The notes: generated by a model not told the origin, from the sequence alone. 49,573 nt of DNA from Planctomycetia bacterium (GCA_005792145.1 SXSS01000105.1:1-49573), one strand, 5' to 3'; numbered from the stretch's first letter, positions 16,630-25,835 are shown. Made by a program: numbers and translations.

Positions 16630-18696
16630 TCAGTTGCAACTTCCCCAAGCGCCCAAAATAGTTCCAAGATCGACTCCATCGACGATTCCACTTTGGTCGA
16701 AGTCAGCCGTTCCAGCACCTCCCCATTGTCCAAGCAAAATAGCCATATCCAGTGCATCCACACTGTGATCATTGTTGATATCTCCCGCGCAAAGGGATGC
16801 GCCCCATAGCGACTTCGCAAATTGGAATGCGGCGGGACCGGTCTTGTCGCCGATGACTCGCGATGGAATGTCGTCAAATGGCGGATGAATTCCACCCCAA
16901 ATGCGGCTGAGTGCGCTTTGATCCGCCGCGTCGTAATAACTTGCGAATTGCAAAGTCACATTCGTGCTTGGCCCATCTTCGAAGACGAGATATTGATTTT
17001 GTGTTGCGGTGAATGTTCCCAAGCCACCTGGAAAGTATTTGCTTCCTGTGAGCAGTTTGAGCACATGCGCCGCGGATCGACTGAATGAACTGTGGCCAGA
17101 TGTGTATCCAGCGAAAGGTGGCGTTACAAATGTTGGTCGCTGATATGGCCACCACTGTTTGCCCAAGATCCAGCCAACACCCGCAACATCAGTCTGTGGA
17201 TTCGAGATTTCATATGGACCGCGCCATGCTTTGATTGCGATCGAACCTTCATTGCCTTCAAGGTGTTCGTGTCGCTGACCAGGCGCTGTGGTCTCAGCAG
17301 TGATCAACTCGATTTCATTTGGAATGAGATGAATTCCATCAATGTGGAAACTCGCCGCCGAAGGATTCGAGCATTGACCTTTTCCACACATCCACCGAAT
17401 CGCGGAGATCGGTCGCGAGGTGTCATACCAACCTTTCGTTCCCCAAACGCTGATCGCAGTGTCGTGCATCGCACCACCAAGAGCAAGGTATGCCTTCACA
17501 TCATATTCAAGTGGATCAAGTTCTGGCCCGACTCCACCCAAGCGCCGATTTCCTAGCGGATGATCTCGCACATAATTCAGAATGGCGAACCAATGTCCTG
17601 GCGGTGTTTCTGAAGTGGGACCGTCAGACCAAAATTCAGCGAGCACACGCGCATAGTCGCCGCGCTTGACGATGTTGGGAGCGTAAGGTTGGCCCGTGAT
17701 TGGATTGACGGTGTAACCAGTTCCCGCATCACCACCTTCGTTGAATTTGTAATAGGACTCATAGTTCCAATCAGTCGGCGCAGTGATATTCCCCATACTT
17801 CTAGGCGAAATATCCCAATTCACTCCATCGGTTGGGTCTAGATGGCTTGACCAGACTGCGACCATTTCATGTCCGCGTCTCCAAAGGTTGTCGCCAACGC
17901 CTCCAAGTATTGGCGGCGCGCCTGGATCGTTATAGACGGGCCATGTTCTGTTGTCACGAACATAGTCGGTTCGATCAGCAGAAGTCATCGCAAACGGCGT
18001 GACGTTTCCCCATTCAGCGGACAAGAAAGGTGGAAATCCACCAGGAATAACTTGACCACTTTGATCCACAAAATATGTCAGCGACAAGGGTTGGTATCGG
18101 CGCACATCAACGGCGGTTGAATTGCCAGGCAAGGTCACGACAAGTGAGGGATTGATCGGTTGGTAAAAGAGGTTTGCATAATTGTTGATCTGGTTTGAAT
18201 TGTCTTCGAGACCGAATGTGATCAGCGCTTGAGCGATTCGATTTCCAATCGCGGCTGGCGTGTCGCCGATGATGCTGGCATTTGAATGGTCATATCCCAA
18301 TTGCTCCATCAACGATCGATACTGTGGTGACATCGTCGCAAAGCCAGGACTTGTTGCAAAGCGGTTCAGCAGCATTCGATATGCGGCAAAGCTGATTGTC
18401 TCGCGGCGCGCCGCTTCGATATCGATGGAAGTGTGATGTTCACTGAAGATCCAAGGATTTGCTTGCGCGTCATAGGTCGCCCAACCATTCCACATCGCCA
18501 CGCTGATGTGGCAAAGGTTTCGAGCGTGGACAGTGGGACGGGCAAAATCCAATCGAATGGATTGCAAAAGAATATCAGTCCATCGTCGCGCGACAGATTG
18601 ATCTTGGGCTGTTGCGGGATGAGTCACAGCAAGCGTGAGCAACATGACGCCTAGCATTCGCAGGCAGTAAGTTTTCAATTGCAATCTGAAAGTCAT
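16630..18696 (-). CDS. Vanadium-haloperoxidase-like secreted protein with dockerin-like tail
   Basis: 688 residues from the ATG at 18696, which has AAGGA 8 bases upstream; the in-frame start at 18753 lacks this. A signal peptide ends near HPATAQ. The large alpha-helical domain is of the vanadium-dependent haloperoxidase/PAP2 type: the vanadate-site motif GYTSGHSSFSRSAAHV holds Ser-Gly-His at about residues 533-535, and RIWGGIHPPFDD holds a second conserved Arg/His at about 598-604. A first Lys/Arg of the vanadate pocket probably lies in the VAGVGWILGKQWWPYQRP region. The last ~50 residues carry two EF-hand/dockerin-like repeats (AGDINNDHSVDALDMAILLG and ADFDQSGIVDGVDLGTILG). Whether it halogenates or is a phosphatase is not decided by sequence. 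Confidence 0.85.
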   Translation of the reverse strand: MTFRLQLKTYCLRMLGVMLLTLAVTHPATAQDQSVARRWTDILLQSIRLDFARPTVHARNLCHISVAMWNGWATYDAQANPWIFSEHHTSIDIEAARRETISFAAYRMLLNRFATSPGFATMSPQYRSLMEQLGYDHSNASIIGDTPAAIGNRIAQALITFGLEDNSNQINNYANLFYQPINPSLVVTLPGNSTAVDVRRYQPLSLTYFVDQSGQVIPGGFPPFLSAEWGNVTPFAMTSADRTDYVRDNRTWPVYNDPGAPPILGGVGDNLWRRGHEMVAVWSSHLDPTDGVNWDISPRSMGNITAPTDWNYESYYKFNEGGDAGTGYTVNPITGQPYAPNIVKRGDYARVLAEFWSDGPTSETPPGHWFAILNYVRDHPLGNRRLGGVGPELDPLEYDVKAYLALGGAMHDTAISVWGTKGWYDTSRPISAIRWMCGKGQCSNPSAASFHIDGIHLIPNEIELITAETTAPGQRHEHLEGNEGSIAIKAWRGPYEISNPQTDVAGVGWILGKQWWPYQRPTFVTPPFAGYTSGHSSFSRSAAHVLKLLTGSKYFPGGLGTFTATQNQYLVFEDGPSTNVTLQFASYYDAADQSALSRIWGGIHPPFDDIPSRVIGDKTGPAAFQFAKSLWGASLCAGDINNDHSVDALDMAILLGQWGGAGTADFDQSGIVDGVDLGTILGAWGSCN

Positions 18697-18823
18697 TTTT
18701 ATGGTCCTTTTTACTCTCCCCCTGAACATAACCCGATTTCGGGAGCTTTCCACCTAAAGACGAAGTTTTTCTTGTCGGTCTATAAACTGAAGAGTTTCGA
18801 GAATTATTAGAGTAAAAACAACT

Positions 18824-20554
18824 ATGCAAACCTATTTATCAATCATCCGCCAAATTGCCATTGTTCTTTTCTGCACCGCAGGCGCGCTCTGCGCCACTGC
18901 CTATGCGCATTCGCTGCCTCGAGCGGCGGATTCGAATCTGGAATTCGACAATGGAACCAAGGGCTGGCAAACTGTTCTTGATGGGGTTATGGGAGGACTT
19001 TCAACCGGGCGCATCACAAACGGAAGCGGTGGCACGCTGGTGTTCACTGGCGAACTTTCGCTTGAAAATAATGGTGGGTTTTCTCAGATTCGCACCTCCA
19101 CCCCAGAGGGTATTTTTGCAGGTACGCAGGGATTGCGTATGCGTGTCAAAGGCGATGGTCGAACCTACCAATGCGACATCAGATCCAGTCGTGTGCGCTT
19201 GATGGCGGGGGGATACCAGCAACTCTTCGAAACCAAGGCAGGCGAGTGGATAGAAGTTGATATTCAATTTGACAAGTGCACCCTAAATAGTTTTGGTCAG
19301 CGTGTCCGAAATTCAGCACCTCTCGATCCCGCATCCATTGAGTCCGTGGGTGTCACTATCTCTGACAAGAATCCCGGACCATTCGCTTTAGAAATTGACT
19401 GGATCCGACCAATTGGCGCGGACACTTCAACCGAACAATCATCCGCAGGCTCGCTCGCTTCAGTGGCGACAAAGGCAAATTTGACAACGCTCCTTGCGCT
19501 TGTGAAGGTCGCCGAACTTGAACTTCCAAAGGGTGGTCGCTTCACAATTTTCGCGCCAACCAATGAGGCGTTTGCCAAACTTGCAAAGGCGCAAGTTGAA
19601 TTCCTGACAAGTCCCGCAGGCAAGGCGGCTCTTCAGACAATTCTGAAACACCATATTGTTGCTCAGTCACTTGAAAGCTCCGCTGTTCTTGAACGTCGGC
19701 GACTCACCGCGCTTTCCGGGCAGTCACTTGACATTGACCCATCGAAACTCACTGTCGACAACGCTGGTTTGGTTGCCACCGATGTCCCTTTCGATAATGG
19801 TTTAGTTCATGTCATCGATGCGGTGATGGTTCCCGAACTTCGCACGATTGAGGAAATTGTGACAGTCGATACGCGCTTCAGCACTTTACGAAGCGCCATC
19901 GAAACCGCCGGTATTGGCGTGCAACTCGGAAAGACGAACCCTGGACCTTGGACCTTGCTTGCACCATCAAACAATGCGTTCGCTGCGGTTCCCGCAGATT
20001 CGCTTTCAGCGCTTTTAAAGGACAAGGGTGCGCTGACATCTGTCTTGGTAGGGCATGTTCTACCAACGGCGATTCGTCGTGATGAAATGCTTTCACAAGG
20101 TTCGGCGCGCACGCTGATGGGCGACGGCAATGTCGTCTTCGCCCTGACAGACGGCGCAATCACTGTAGATGGCGCGAAGATTGAAGTTGCCGACATCGAG
20201 GCAGTCAACGGCGTGATCCACATTATTGATCGGGTGCTGCTTGAAAAAAAATCAGAATCCACTTCGCAGATCGCAATGGCAAAAGGCAATTCTCAACAAA
20301 TCGCCGCAATCTTCGATCTGGCCATTGAGCGCGGCGTTCCTCTTTTTAATGCGGGCGATGTCGCATCGTGCGCGGCTCTTTACGAACTCGCCTTGACTGC
20401 CGTTGTGCTTCTTGGCAATGACGCTGTTCAGCCGAACGTGAGAGCCAGACTTGTTGATGCCTTGAAAATCGGCGCAGCAAATCCAGATGCATCGGAGAGA
20501 GCCTGGATTTTTCGACGCGCAATAGATCGTGCAATGGAAAATATGAGCGGTTGA
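18824..20554 (+). CDS. Secreted CIA30 - FAS1 - FAS1 fusion protein
   Basis: 576 residues with a signal peptide (about residues 1-28, ending AYAHS). Residues ~38-195 form a CIA30/galactose-binding-like beta domain (DGVMGGLSTGRI, GGFSQIRT, GLRMRVKGDGRTYQCDIRS, and SVGVTISDKNPGPFALEIDWI). Residues ~205-335 and ~340-475 are two fasciclin (FAS1) adhesion domains, each with the H1 motif (FTIFAPTNEAFAKL; WTLLAPSNNAFAAV) and the closing NGLVHVIDAVM / NGVIHIIDRVL motif. A helical tail of ~95 residues follows (AAIFDLAIERGVPLFNAGD). CIA30 is best known as a complex I assembly factor; here export and FAS1 partners suggest cell-surface binding or adhesion. It is divergent from the haloperoxidase-like gene. 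Confidence 0.88.
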   Translation: MQTYLSIIRQIAIVLFCTAGALCATAYAHSLPRAADSNLEFDNGTKGWQTVLDGVMGGLSTGRITNGSGGTLVFTGELSLENNGGFSQIRTSTPEGIFAGTQGLRMRVKGDGRTYQCDIRSSRVRLMAGGYQQLFETKAGEWIEVDIQFDKCTLNSFGQRVRNSAPLDPASIESVGVTISDKNPGPFALEIDWIRPIGADTSTEQSSAGSLASVATKANLTTLLALVKVAELELPKGGRFTIFAPTNEAFAKLAKAQVEFLTSPAGKAALQTILKHHIVAQSLESSAVLERRRLTALSGQSLDIDPSKLTVDNAGLVATDVPFDNGLVHVIDAVMVPELRTIEEIVTVDTRFSTLRSAIETAGIGVQLGKTNPGPWTLLAPSNNAFAAVPADSLSALLKDKGALTSVLVGHVLPTAIRRDEMLSQGSARTLMGDGNVVFALTDGAITVDGAKIEVADIEAVNGVIHIIDRVLLEKKSESTSQIAMAKGNSQQIAAIFDLAIERGVPLFNAGDVASCAALYELALTAVVLLGNDAVQPNVRARLVDALKIGAANPDASERAWIFRRAIDRAMENMSG

Positions 20555-20559
20555 AAATG

Positions 20560-20577
20560 AGCCTGAAACGGGCTTTT
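20560..20577 (+). terminator. Rho-independent terminator of the CIA30-FAS1 gene
   Basis: A hairpin AGCCTG - AAA - CGGGCT (six pairs, one G-T wobble) starts five bases after the stop codon and is followed by TTTTAAATT. Short loop, G/C-rich stem and T-run fit an intrinsic terminator. Confidence 0.6.
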
Positions 20578-20739
20578 AAATTCGCCCCAGCGAATTAGTG
20601 CCTTGATCTATGCCCTCTTACTGGTAGCGAATTCCGAATATTTTCTGCTTGCCAATTGCGCGGTGCGCGGCGGTGAATAGATGAAACTCTTCAACAACTC
20701 GCGTCGCGCAGAACAGCCTTGGCCAGCGAATGAACTCGT

Positions 20740-21543
20740 TCACCGTTTCGGCTTGAACATTCGGAAGAGCCTCGTCATCGGATCATAAAACTCATCGACG
20801 ACGCGTTCCTTCATAGGAATGATCGCGTTGTCGGTGATACCGATGTGTTCAGGGCAAACTTTCGTGCAGCACTTGGTGATGTTGCAATAACCAATGCCGT
20901 CGTTGTTCTTCAGATCGGCGATGCGATCTTCGGTATCGAGCGGATGCATTTCCAGCGCGGCGGTGTACATCAAGAAGCGGGGGCCGATGAACTCGTCGTG
21001 TTTGTGATGATCTCGCAACACATGGCAAACATCTTGGCAGAGAAAACACTCGATGCACTTTCGGAATTCTTGAACGCGGTCGACATCTTCTTGCATCATT
21101 GTCCACGATCCGTCGGCGTTATCTGGTTTTCGTGGCTTGAATGGCTTGATCTTCTTCTTGACACGGAAGTTCCAACTGACATCGGTGACAAGATCACGAA
21201 TCGACGGAAATGCGCGCAGTGGTTCGACCGTCACAGGTTGTCCTGCGGGCAGAGTCTCCATTCGTGTCATGCACATCAACTTTGGTTGTCCATTGATTTC
21301 AGCGGAGCACGATCCGCATTTTCCAGCCTTGCAATTCCAACGAACAGCAAGGTCGTTTGCCTGTTCAGCTTGGATGCGATGCACGCAGTCAAGCACCACC
21401 ATGCCTTCGGAAACGGCGACTGGATATGTGTGAAAAGTTCCACCGGTACTGTCGCCGCGCCAGATGCGGAATTGCACGGTGGTCGAAGCGTCTTGAGAAT
21501 GTGGATTTGATGGTTCCGTGGGCATGTTTGTCTTGCTCGTCAT
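20740..21543 (-). CDS. sdhB: Succinate dehydrogenase/fumarate reductase iron-sulfur subunit
   Basis: 267 residues from the ATG at 21543, which overlaps the sdhA stop (ATGA); the longer frame to 21657 lies inside sdhA. The [2Fe-2S] ligands are in CKAGKCGSCSAEINGQPKLMC; the C-terminal half has the [4Fe-4S]/[3Fe-4S] cysteines in CIECFLCQDVC and CNITKCCTKVCP. It passes electrons from the flavoprotein to the quinone site. The short N-terminal extension (TEPSNPHSQDAS) and spacing resemble the actinobacterial Sdh1 type. Last gene of sdhC-sdhA-sdhB. Confidence 0.95.
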   Translation of the reverse strand: MTSKTNMPTEPSNPHSQDASTTVQFRIWRGDSTGGTFHTYPVAVSEGMVVLDCVHRIQAEQANDLAVRWNCKAGKCGSCSAEINGQPKLMCMTRMETLPAGQPVTVEPLRAFPSIRDLVTDVSWNFRVKKKIKPFKPRKPDNADGSWTMMQEDVDRVQEFRKCIECFLCQDVCHVLRDHHKHDEFIGPRFLMYTAALEMHPLDTEDRIADLKNNDGIGYCNITKCCTKVCPEHIGITDNAIIPMKERVVDEFYDPMTRLFRMFKPKR

Positions 21544-23360
21544 TTCATTTTCTCGATAATGGCTTTCAAGTCTGGACGCATCGCAACAATTGGACGGCGC
21601 CGGATTTCCATCGTGCCGTCTGGTGCTTTCTTGGCAACCAGGTTGAATGTCGCGCATTCTGCGGATTTTTCAGGGAAGTCGTCGCGGAATTGCGCGCCAC
21701 GACTTTCTTTGCGTTCGAGTGCGCTGCGTGTGATGGATTCGGAAACGGTCAACATGCAATTCAAGTCAATAGAAGTATGCCAGCCTGGGTTGTATTCGCG
21801 GTGACCTGTGATGCCGACTTTTTTGTATCGCTTCTTGAGTTCTTCTATCTTGACGAGGGCAAGTTGCATTTCCTTTTCAGTACGCACGATGCCGACCAAG
21901 TCTTGCATTGCATCTTGGAGCGCATATTGAATTGCAAATGGATTTTCACCAGTCGGACGATCGAAGACCTTTTCGATTTCCTGGGTGTGATCGTTGATTT
22001 GTGCGGGATCGACTTCGACGGCTCGATTCGCCTTGGCAAACTTTGCGGCGTGTTCGCCTGCGAGTTTTCCAAACACGACAAGATCCGAAAGCGAATTGCC
22101 TCCGAGGCGGTTTGCACCGTGAAGGCCAGCCGTCACTTCGCCTGCGGCAAAGAGCCCAGGAACGCACGATTCCTGCGTGTCGCCATCGACCGCAACGCCG
22201 CCCATTACATAGTGAGTCGTCGGTCCAACTTCCATGCGCTCGGTGGTGATATCCACGCCCGCAAGTTGTTTGAACTGGTGATACATGCTCGGCAACTTGC
22301 GCTGAATGTGCGCTGAAGCATTTGGAATTTTCTCTTTGATCCACGCAATGTCGAGAAAGACGCCGCCGTGTGGTGAGCCTCGCCCAGCCTTGATCTCTCG
22401 ATTGATGCAGCGAGCGACATGGTCGCGGGTGAGAAGTTCTGGTGGACGATTTGCATTCTTATCGCCGCAGACATATCGCCAGCCTTCTTCTTCGTTGCTC
22501 GCAACTTGAGAGCGATACGCATCGGGCACATCGTCGAACATGAATCGCTTGCCTTCGCTATTGCGAAGAACGCCACCTTCGCCGCGTACGCCTTCTGTGA
22601 CGAGAATTCCGCGCACACTCGGTGGCCACACCATTCCAGTTGGATGGAACTGCACAAATTCCATATCCATCAATTCTGCGCCAGCGTGATATGCAAGCGA
22701 ATGTCCATCGCCTGTGCCTTCCCAACTATTGCTGGTGATTCGAAATGATTTTCCGATTCCGCCCGTTGCCAAGATGACGGCTTTCGCCTTCCAAACATGC
22801 ATGCGCCCGCGTTCACGGTCATAACCAAGAACACCCGCAATGCGTCCGCCCGACTTCAAGAGTGACACGACTGTCATCTCCATAAAGACTTCCATTCCTT
22901 GATGAATACCGTGATCTTGCAGCGTGCGGATCAGTTCTAGGCCCGTGCGATCACCAACGTGTGCAAGACGGGGATAGCGGTGACCACCAAAGTTGCGCTG
23001 AAGAATCTTTCCTTCTTTGGTTCGGTCAAAGACAGCGCCCCACGATTCCAATTCGCGCACGCGTTCTGGTGATTCTTTGGCGTGATGTTCCGCCATGATC
23101 GGATTGTTCAGGTATTGCCCGCCGCGCATCGTGTCGGCAAAATGCACTTCCCAGTTATCTCGGTCATCGACATTTCCCATCGCCGCCGCCATGCCACCTT
23201 CAGCCATCACGGTGTGCGCTTTACCAAGCAGCGATTTACAAATCACGCCGACAGTCACACCCGCGCCAGAGGCTTCGATCGCCGCGCGCAATCCAGCACC
23301 GCCAGCGCCGATGACAAGCACGTCATGTTCATGAACGATAAATCCATCTGGAAAACTCAC
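21540..23360 (-). CDS. sdhA: Succinate dehydrogenase/fumarate reductase flavoprotein subunit
   Basis: 606 residues from a GTG at 23360, with GGAGG five bases upstream; this start overlaps the sdhC stop as GTGA. An in-frame TTG at 23372 is less likely. FAD-binding motif HDVLVIGAGGAGLRAAIEAS, the covalent-FAD region HTVMAEGGMAAAMGN, substrate-site motifs QFHPTGM and the catalytic-Arg segment in HGANRLGGNSLSDLVVFG. The C-terminal domain carries SRGAQFRDDFPEKSAE. It oxidises succinate to fumarate in the TCA cycle, or the reverse. Direction cannot be fixed from sequence, but in aerobic relatives this type is a succinate dehydrogenase. Confidence 0.95.
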   Translation of the reverse strand: MSFPDGFIVHEHDVLVIGAGGAGLRAAIEASGAGVTVGVICKSLLGKAHTVMAEGGMAAAMGNVDDRDNWEVHFADTMRGGQYLNNPIMAEHHAKESPERVRELESWGAVFDRTKEGKILQRNFGGHRYPRLAHVGDRTGLELIRTLQDHGIHQGMEVFMEMTVVSLLKSGGRIAGVLGYDRERGRMHVWKAKAVILATGGIGKSFRITSNSWEGTGDGHSLAYHAGAELMDMEFVQFHPTGMVWPPSVRGILVTEGVRGEGGVLRNSEGKRFMFDDVPDAYRSQVASNEEEGWRYVCGDKNANRPPELLTRDHVARCINREIKAGRGSPHGGVFLDIAWIKEKIPNASAHIQRKLPSMYHQFKQLAGVDITTERMEVGPTTHYVMGGVAVDGDTQESCVPGLFAAGEVTAGLHGANRLGGNSLSDLVVFGKLAGEHAAKFAKANRAVEVDPAQINDHTQEIEKVFDRPTGENPFAIQYALQDAMQDLVGIVRTEKEMQLALVKIEELKKRYKKVGITGHREYNPGWHTSIDLNCMLTVSESITRSALERKESRGAQFRDDFPEKSAECATFNLVAKKAPDGTMEIRRRPIVAMRPDLKAIIEKMK

Positions 23361-24205
23361 AGAATCCTCCAATCAGTCCAAGTTCCACTTGCGCACATTC
23401 GCACATAAATATCGGCGAATGCAACGCCGAAGAGGCTGATCCACGCGAAGAGCATGTGTCGTTGATTCAGCCAGGAGACTTGGTTGTATGTCGAGAGTCT
23501 GCTCTTGCTGCACGAAAGGCAATCGTGTTTTCCTCCAACAAGATGTCGCATGCAGTGACATCCAAATGTGTATAGCGAAAGAAAGATTGGATTCAGTACC
23601 AGCACAATTGTTCCGACGCTGATTCCAAAGCCACGCGTTCCGTCCGCGTTGTAATGCCAGAAACTTTCAAAGGCATCCCAGAAGAGAAGTCCGATGAACA
23701 AGATTGCGACATAAAGAAAGTATCGGTGGATGTTCTGAAAGATCAGCGGAAACTTTTGTTCTCCGCGATAATTTTCGCCGCGGAACGCAGGCTCGCCGAC
23801 GGAGCAACTTGCTGGATCTCCCCAGAAAGCTTTGTAATACGCGCCTCTGTAGTAGTAACAGGTGAATCGAAATCCTGCTGGAAATGGCAGGATCAAGAGT
23901 GCGGGAGAAAAGAGCAGCCATGCGGGCCACCACGCAGGAAGTTCGCCAAGCCATGCGTGGCCGGAATGAATTCCGCGCGGATCCCAGAGCACTGGCGAAT
24001 AGAACGGAGAAAGAAGTTGTTGAACGCCCGGCTGGTTGACGCCTCCAAGAAAAAAGTTCTGCCCTTGAAACGCGGCCCAAGTTGAATAAACGACAAAGCC
24101 GCCAAGTCCTGCGAGCACAAGAATTGGCACAATCCACCATTGATCCTTGCGTTCTGTTTTGAGAAAACCTCTTGCTTGCGGAAGTGAGAATCGAGTTTGA
24201 GTCAT
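23357..24205 (-). CDS. sdhC: Succinate dehydrogenase membrane anchor, Sdh1-like SdhC
   Basis: 282 residues with about five hydrophobic segments (QWWIVPILVLAGLGGFVVYS, AWLLFSPALLILPF, YFLYVAILFIGLLFWDAF, GISVGTIVLVLNPIFLSLYT, HMLFAWISLFGVAFADIYVR). It is unlike the small SdhC/SdhD pair of proteobacteria and resembles the single large anchor of actinobacterial Sdh1. Distinct features are the CYYYRGAYYKAFWGDPASC stretch and a cysteine-rich FGCHCMRHLVGGKHDCLSC segment, which might bind heme or metal or form disulfides. The stop overlaps the sdhA GTG. The start ATG at 24205 has AGGAG 12 bases upstream. Confidence 0.8.
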   Translation of the reverse strand: MTQTRFSLPQARGFLKTERKDQWWIVPILVLAGLGGFVVYSTWAAFQGQNFFLGGVNQPGVQQLLSPFYSPVLWDPRGIHSGHAWLGELPAWWPAWLLFSPALLILPFPAGFRFTCYYYRGAYYKAFWGDPASCSVGEPAFRGENYRGEQKFPLIFQNIHRYFLYVAILFIGLLFWDAFESFWHYNADGTRGFGISVGTIVLVLNPIFLSLYTFGCHCMRHLVGGKHDCLSCSKSRLSTYNQVSWLNQRHMLFAWISLFGVAFADIYVRMCASGTWTDWRIL

Positions 24206-24246
24206 TGGGGTGAAGTACTCCTGAAACTTTGCGAAACATCAAGTGA

Positions 24247-24309
24247 TTTGCGATTGTTCTGTCGCAAACTGCGGATCTGACTATAGTTCTCAAACGCCGC
24301 GAAAGTCAT
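24247..24309 (-). promoter_or_regulatory. Candidate sdh promoter and 22-bp palindrome
   Basis: On the minus strand, ATGACT (24309-24304) and TATAGT (24285-24280) are spaced by 18 bases and resemble a sigma-70 -35/-10 pair. Just downstream of the predicted start point is a perfect 7-bp inverted repeat TTTGCGA-N8-TCGCAAA (24247-24268). Its place at about +5 to +26 fits a repressor operator or a leader hairpin for sdhC-sdhA-sdhB. No regulator gene is next to it. Called from pattern only. Confidence 0.4.
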
Positions 24310-24338
24310 TTTGCGGCCAAGAATTTTACCGTTCGTGC

Positions 24339-25808
24339 TTATGCATGAACGGGAGTTCCTTTGCGTGCAGTTGCAAGCGAGAACAACTCGTCGAAATTGC
24401 GTGCTGTCTCCATTTTCATAATGCAAGTGCGAAGCTTTTCGCAATTATCCAATCCGATCACATCGCCGCCAAGCGCGTTGAACTTTACGGAGATTTCTTC
24501 TTCAGTCATTGGATCGCGAGGATCGCCCTTTGGAACATCGACGCGAGTTGCGAAAGTCTTTCCACCCTTGGTGGTGATCGTCACGCGGCTCGGCTGGAAC
24601 TTCGGGAAGAGCGCTTCGAATTCTTCGTTGGCAACGACCTTCACCATATCCATCACTGGGATGAGCGACTTGTCCATCACGCGCTCTTCCTTGAACTGAA
24701 GCGGCGTCACCATTCCGTCAATCAATCCGACCGCCATACAGTATGGCAGGGAGTGATCGGCAGTCTCCTTCGAATCTGGTCGATACTTGTGCGGGTCGCC
24801 CAAGATGTCCGCGGCGCGCGCGATGACTTCAACCTTGATCTCGGTGACTTGATCTGCGCGAAGATTGTTGTCCTTGATGGTCTTCATCATTGCGGTCAGC
24901 GGAGCATGGCTGAGTGCTTCGATTGGGAAGCTCTTCATGCCGCAATCAATGATTCGGAAGTGACACTTCGGGCAGGTCGGCAGGGCCTTGACCAACATCT
25001 CCGCATCGAACGCAGCTGGTTTTCCCTTGTATTGCACATGATTGAATACAGCGAAGAGACCTTCCTTGCCATCGATAATGTGCTCTGGTCCGGAGTATCC
25101 GTGTCGAGCGAGCAGCGCGCTCTCGGCGCCCATTCGACCCGCCCAAGGATCGACGGTGTTCTTCATATTGGTCAGTTTTCCAGCAGTCACCGCACCGGGG
25201 CAGAAAGTTCGCGATGCGCTGATGCCCATCGCTGCGACCATCTGCGCTGGATTGAGATTCAACACTCGACCCGCGGCGATTGGTGCTGCAAACGCGCTGA
25301 GCGTTGCGTGATGCCAACCGTATTCGCGAATGCCTGGCAATCCAAATTCACACAGTCGCATTTCAATTTCATACGCGATGACTGTCGCAAGAATCAGTTC
25401 TCGCCCGCCGAGTCCGTATGCCTCGCACAGTGCAAGTGGCGCTGCGATGAGATCACTTGGATGGCAGGGGTCGGACTTCCAATAGATGTCGTTGTAATCC
25501 ATCGCACGGATCATGTGTCCGTTGAGGAAGGACGCATCCACCGGATTCGTCTTGAAACCGCTGACAAATGAGGTCGCTTTGCCATTTCCACCGCCCATTT
25601 CGCGGTAGTGCTTCAGCAAGATCTTCGCGTCGTCCTGCTGGCTTCCGCCGATCGCACATCCGATCGAGTCGTACCAAAAGAGTTTTGCGGATTGAATCGC
25701 AGCGGGGGAGAGGTGCTCAAACTTCAGAGCGCACGCCCACTCCGCGATGACCATAGAAAGAAGGCGCTTCGATTCGGTTGACTTTGAGTCTGTTGGATGA
25801 TGTGACAT
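24339..25808 (-). CDS. MmgE/PrpD-family dehydratase (2-methylcitrate dehydratase-like)
   Basis: 489 residues. PrpD dehydrates 2-methylcitrate to 2-methylaconitate in propionate breakdown; family members also act on citrate, isocitrate and related acids. Family signs: SAKLFWYDSIGCAIGG near the N-terminus, ASFLNGHMIRAMDYNDIYWK (the Asp-rich active-site loop), HPSDLIAAPLALCEA, GWHHATLSAFAAPIAAGRVL, and CPKCHFRIIDCGMKSFPIEA. It follows the IDH-like gene by 27 bp on the same strand. No methylcitrate lyase (prpB) or free-standing methylcitrate synthase (prpC) is in the window, so a role as an auxiliary aconitase-like or methylcitrate enzyme is equally possible. Confidence 0.88.
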   Translation of the reverse strand: MSHHPTDSKSTESKRLLSMVIAEWACALKFEHLSPAAIQSAKLFWYDSIGCAIGGSQQDDAKILLKHYREMGGGNGKATSFVSGFKTNPVDASFLNGHMIRAMDYNDIYWKSDPCHPSDLIAAPLALCEAYGLGGRELILATVIAYEIEMRLCEFGLPGIREYGWHHATLSAFAAPIAAGRVLNLNPAQMVAAMGISASRTFCPGAVTAGKLTNMKNTVDPWAGRMGAESALLARHGYSGPEHIIDGKEGLFAVFNHVQYKGKPAAFDAEMLVKALPTCPKCHFRIIDCGMKSFPIEALSHAPLTAMMKTIKDNNLRADQVTEIKVEVIARAADILGDPHKYRPDSKETADHSLPYCMAVGLIDGMVTPLQFKEERVMDKSLIPVMDMVKVVANEEFEALFPKFQPSRVTITTKGGKTFATRVDVPKGDPRDPMTEEEISVKFNALGGDVIGLDNCEKLRTCIMKMETARNFDELFSLATARKGTPVHA

Positions 25809-25835
25809 TGTGTATTGCTTTCTAGAGTGGGAAAA

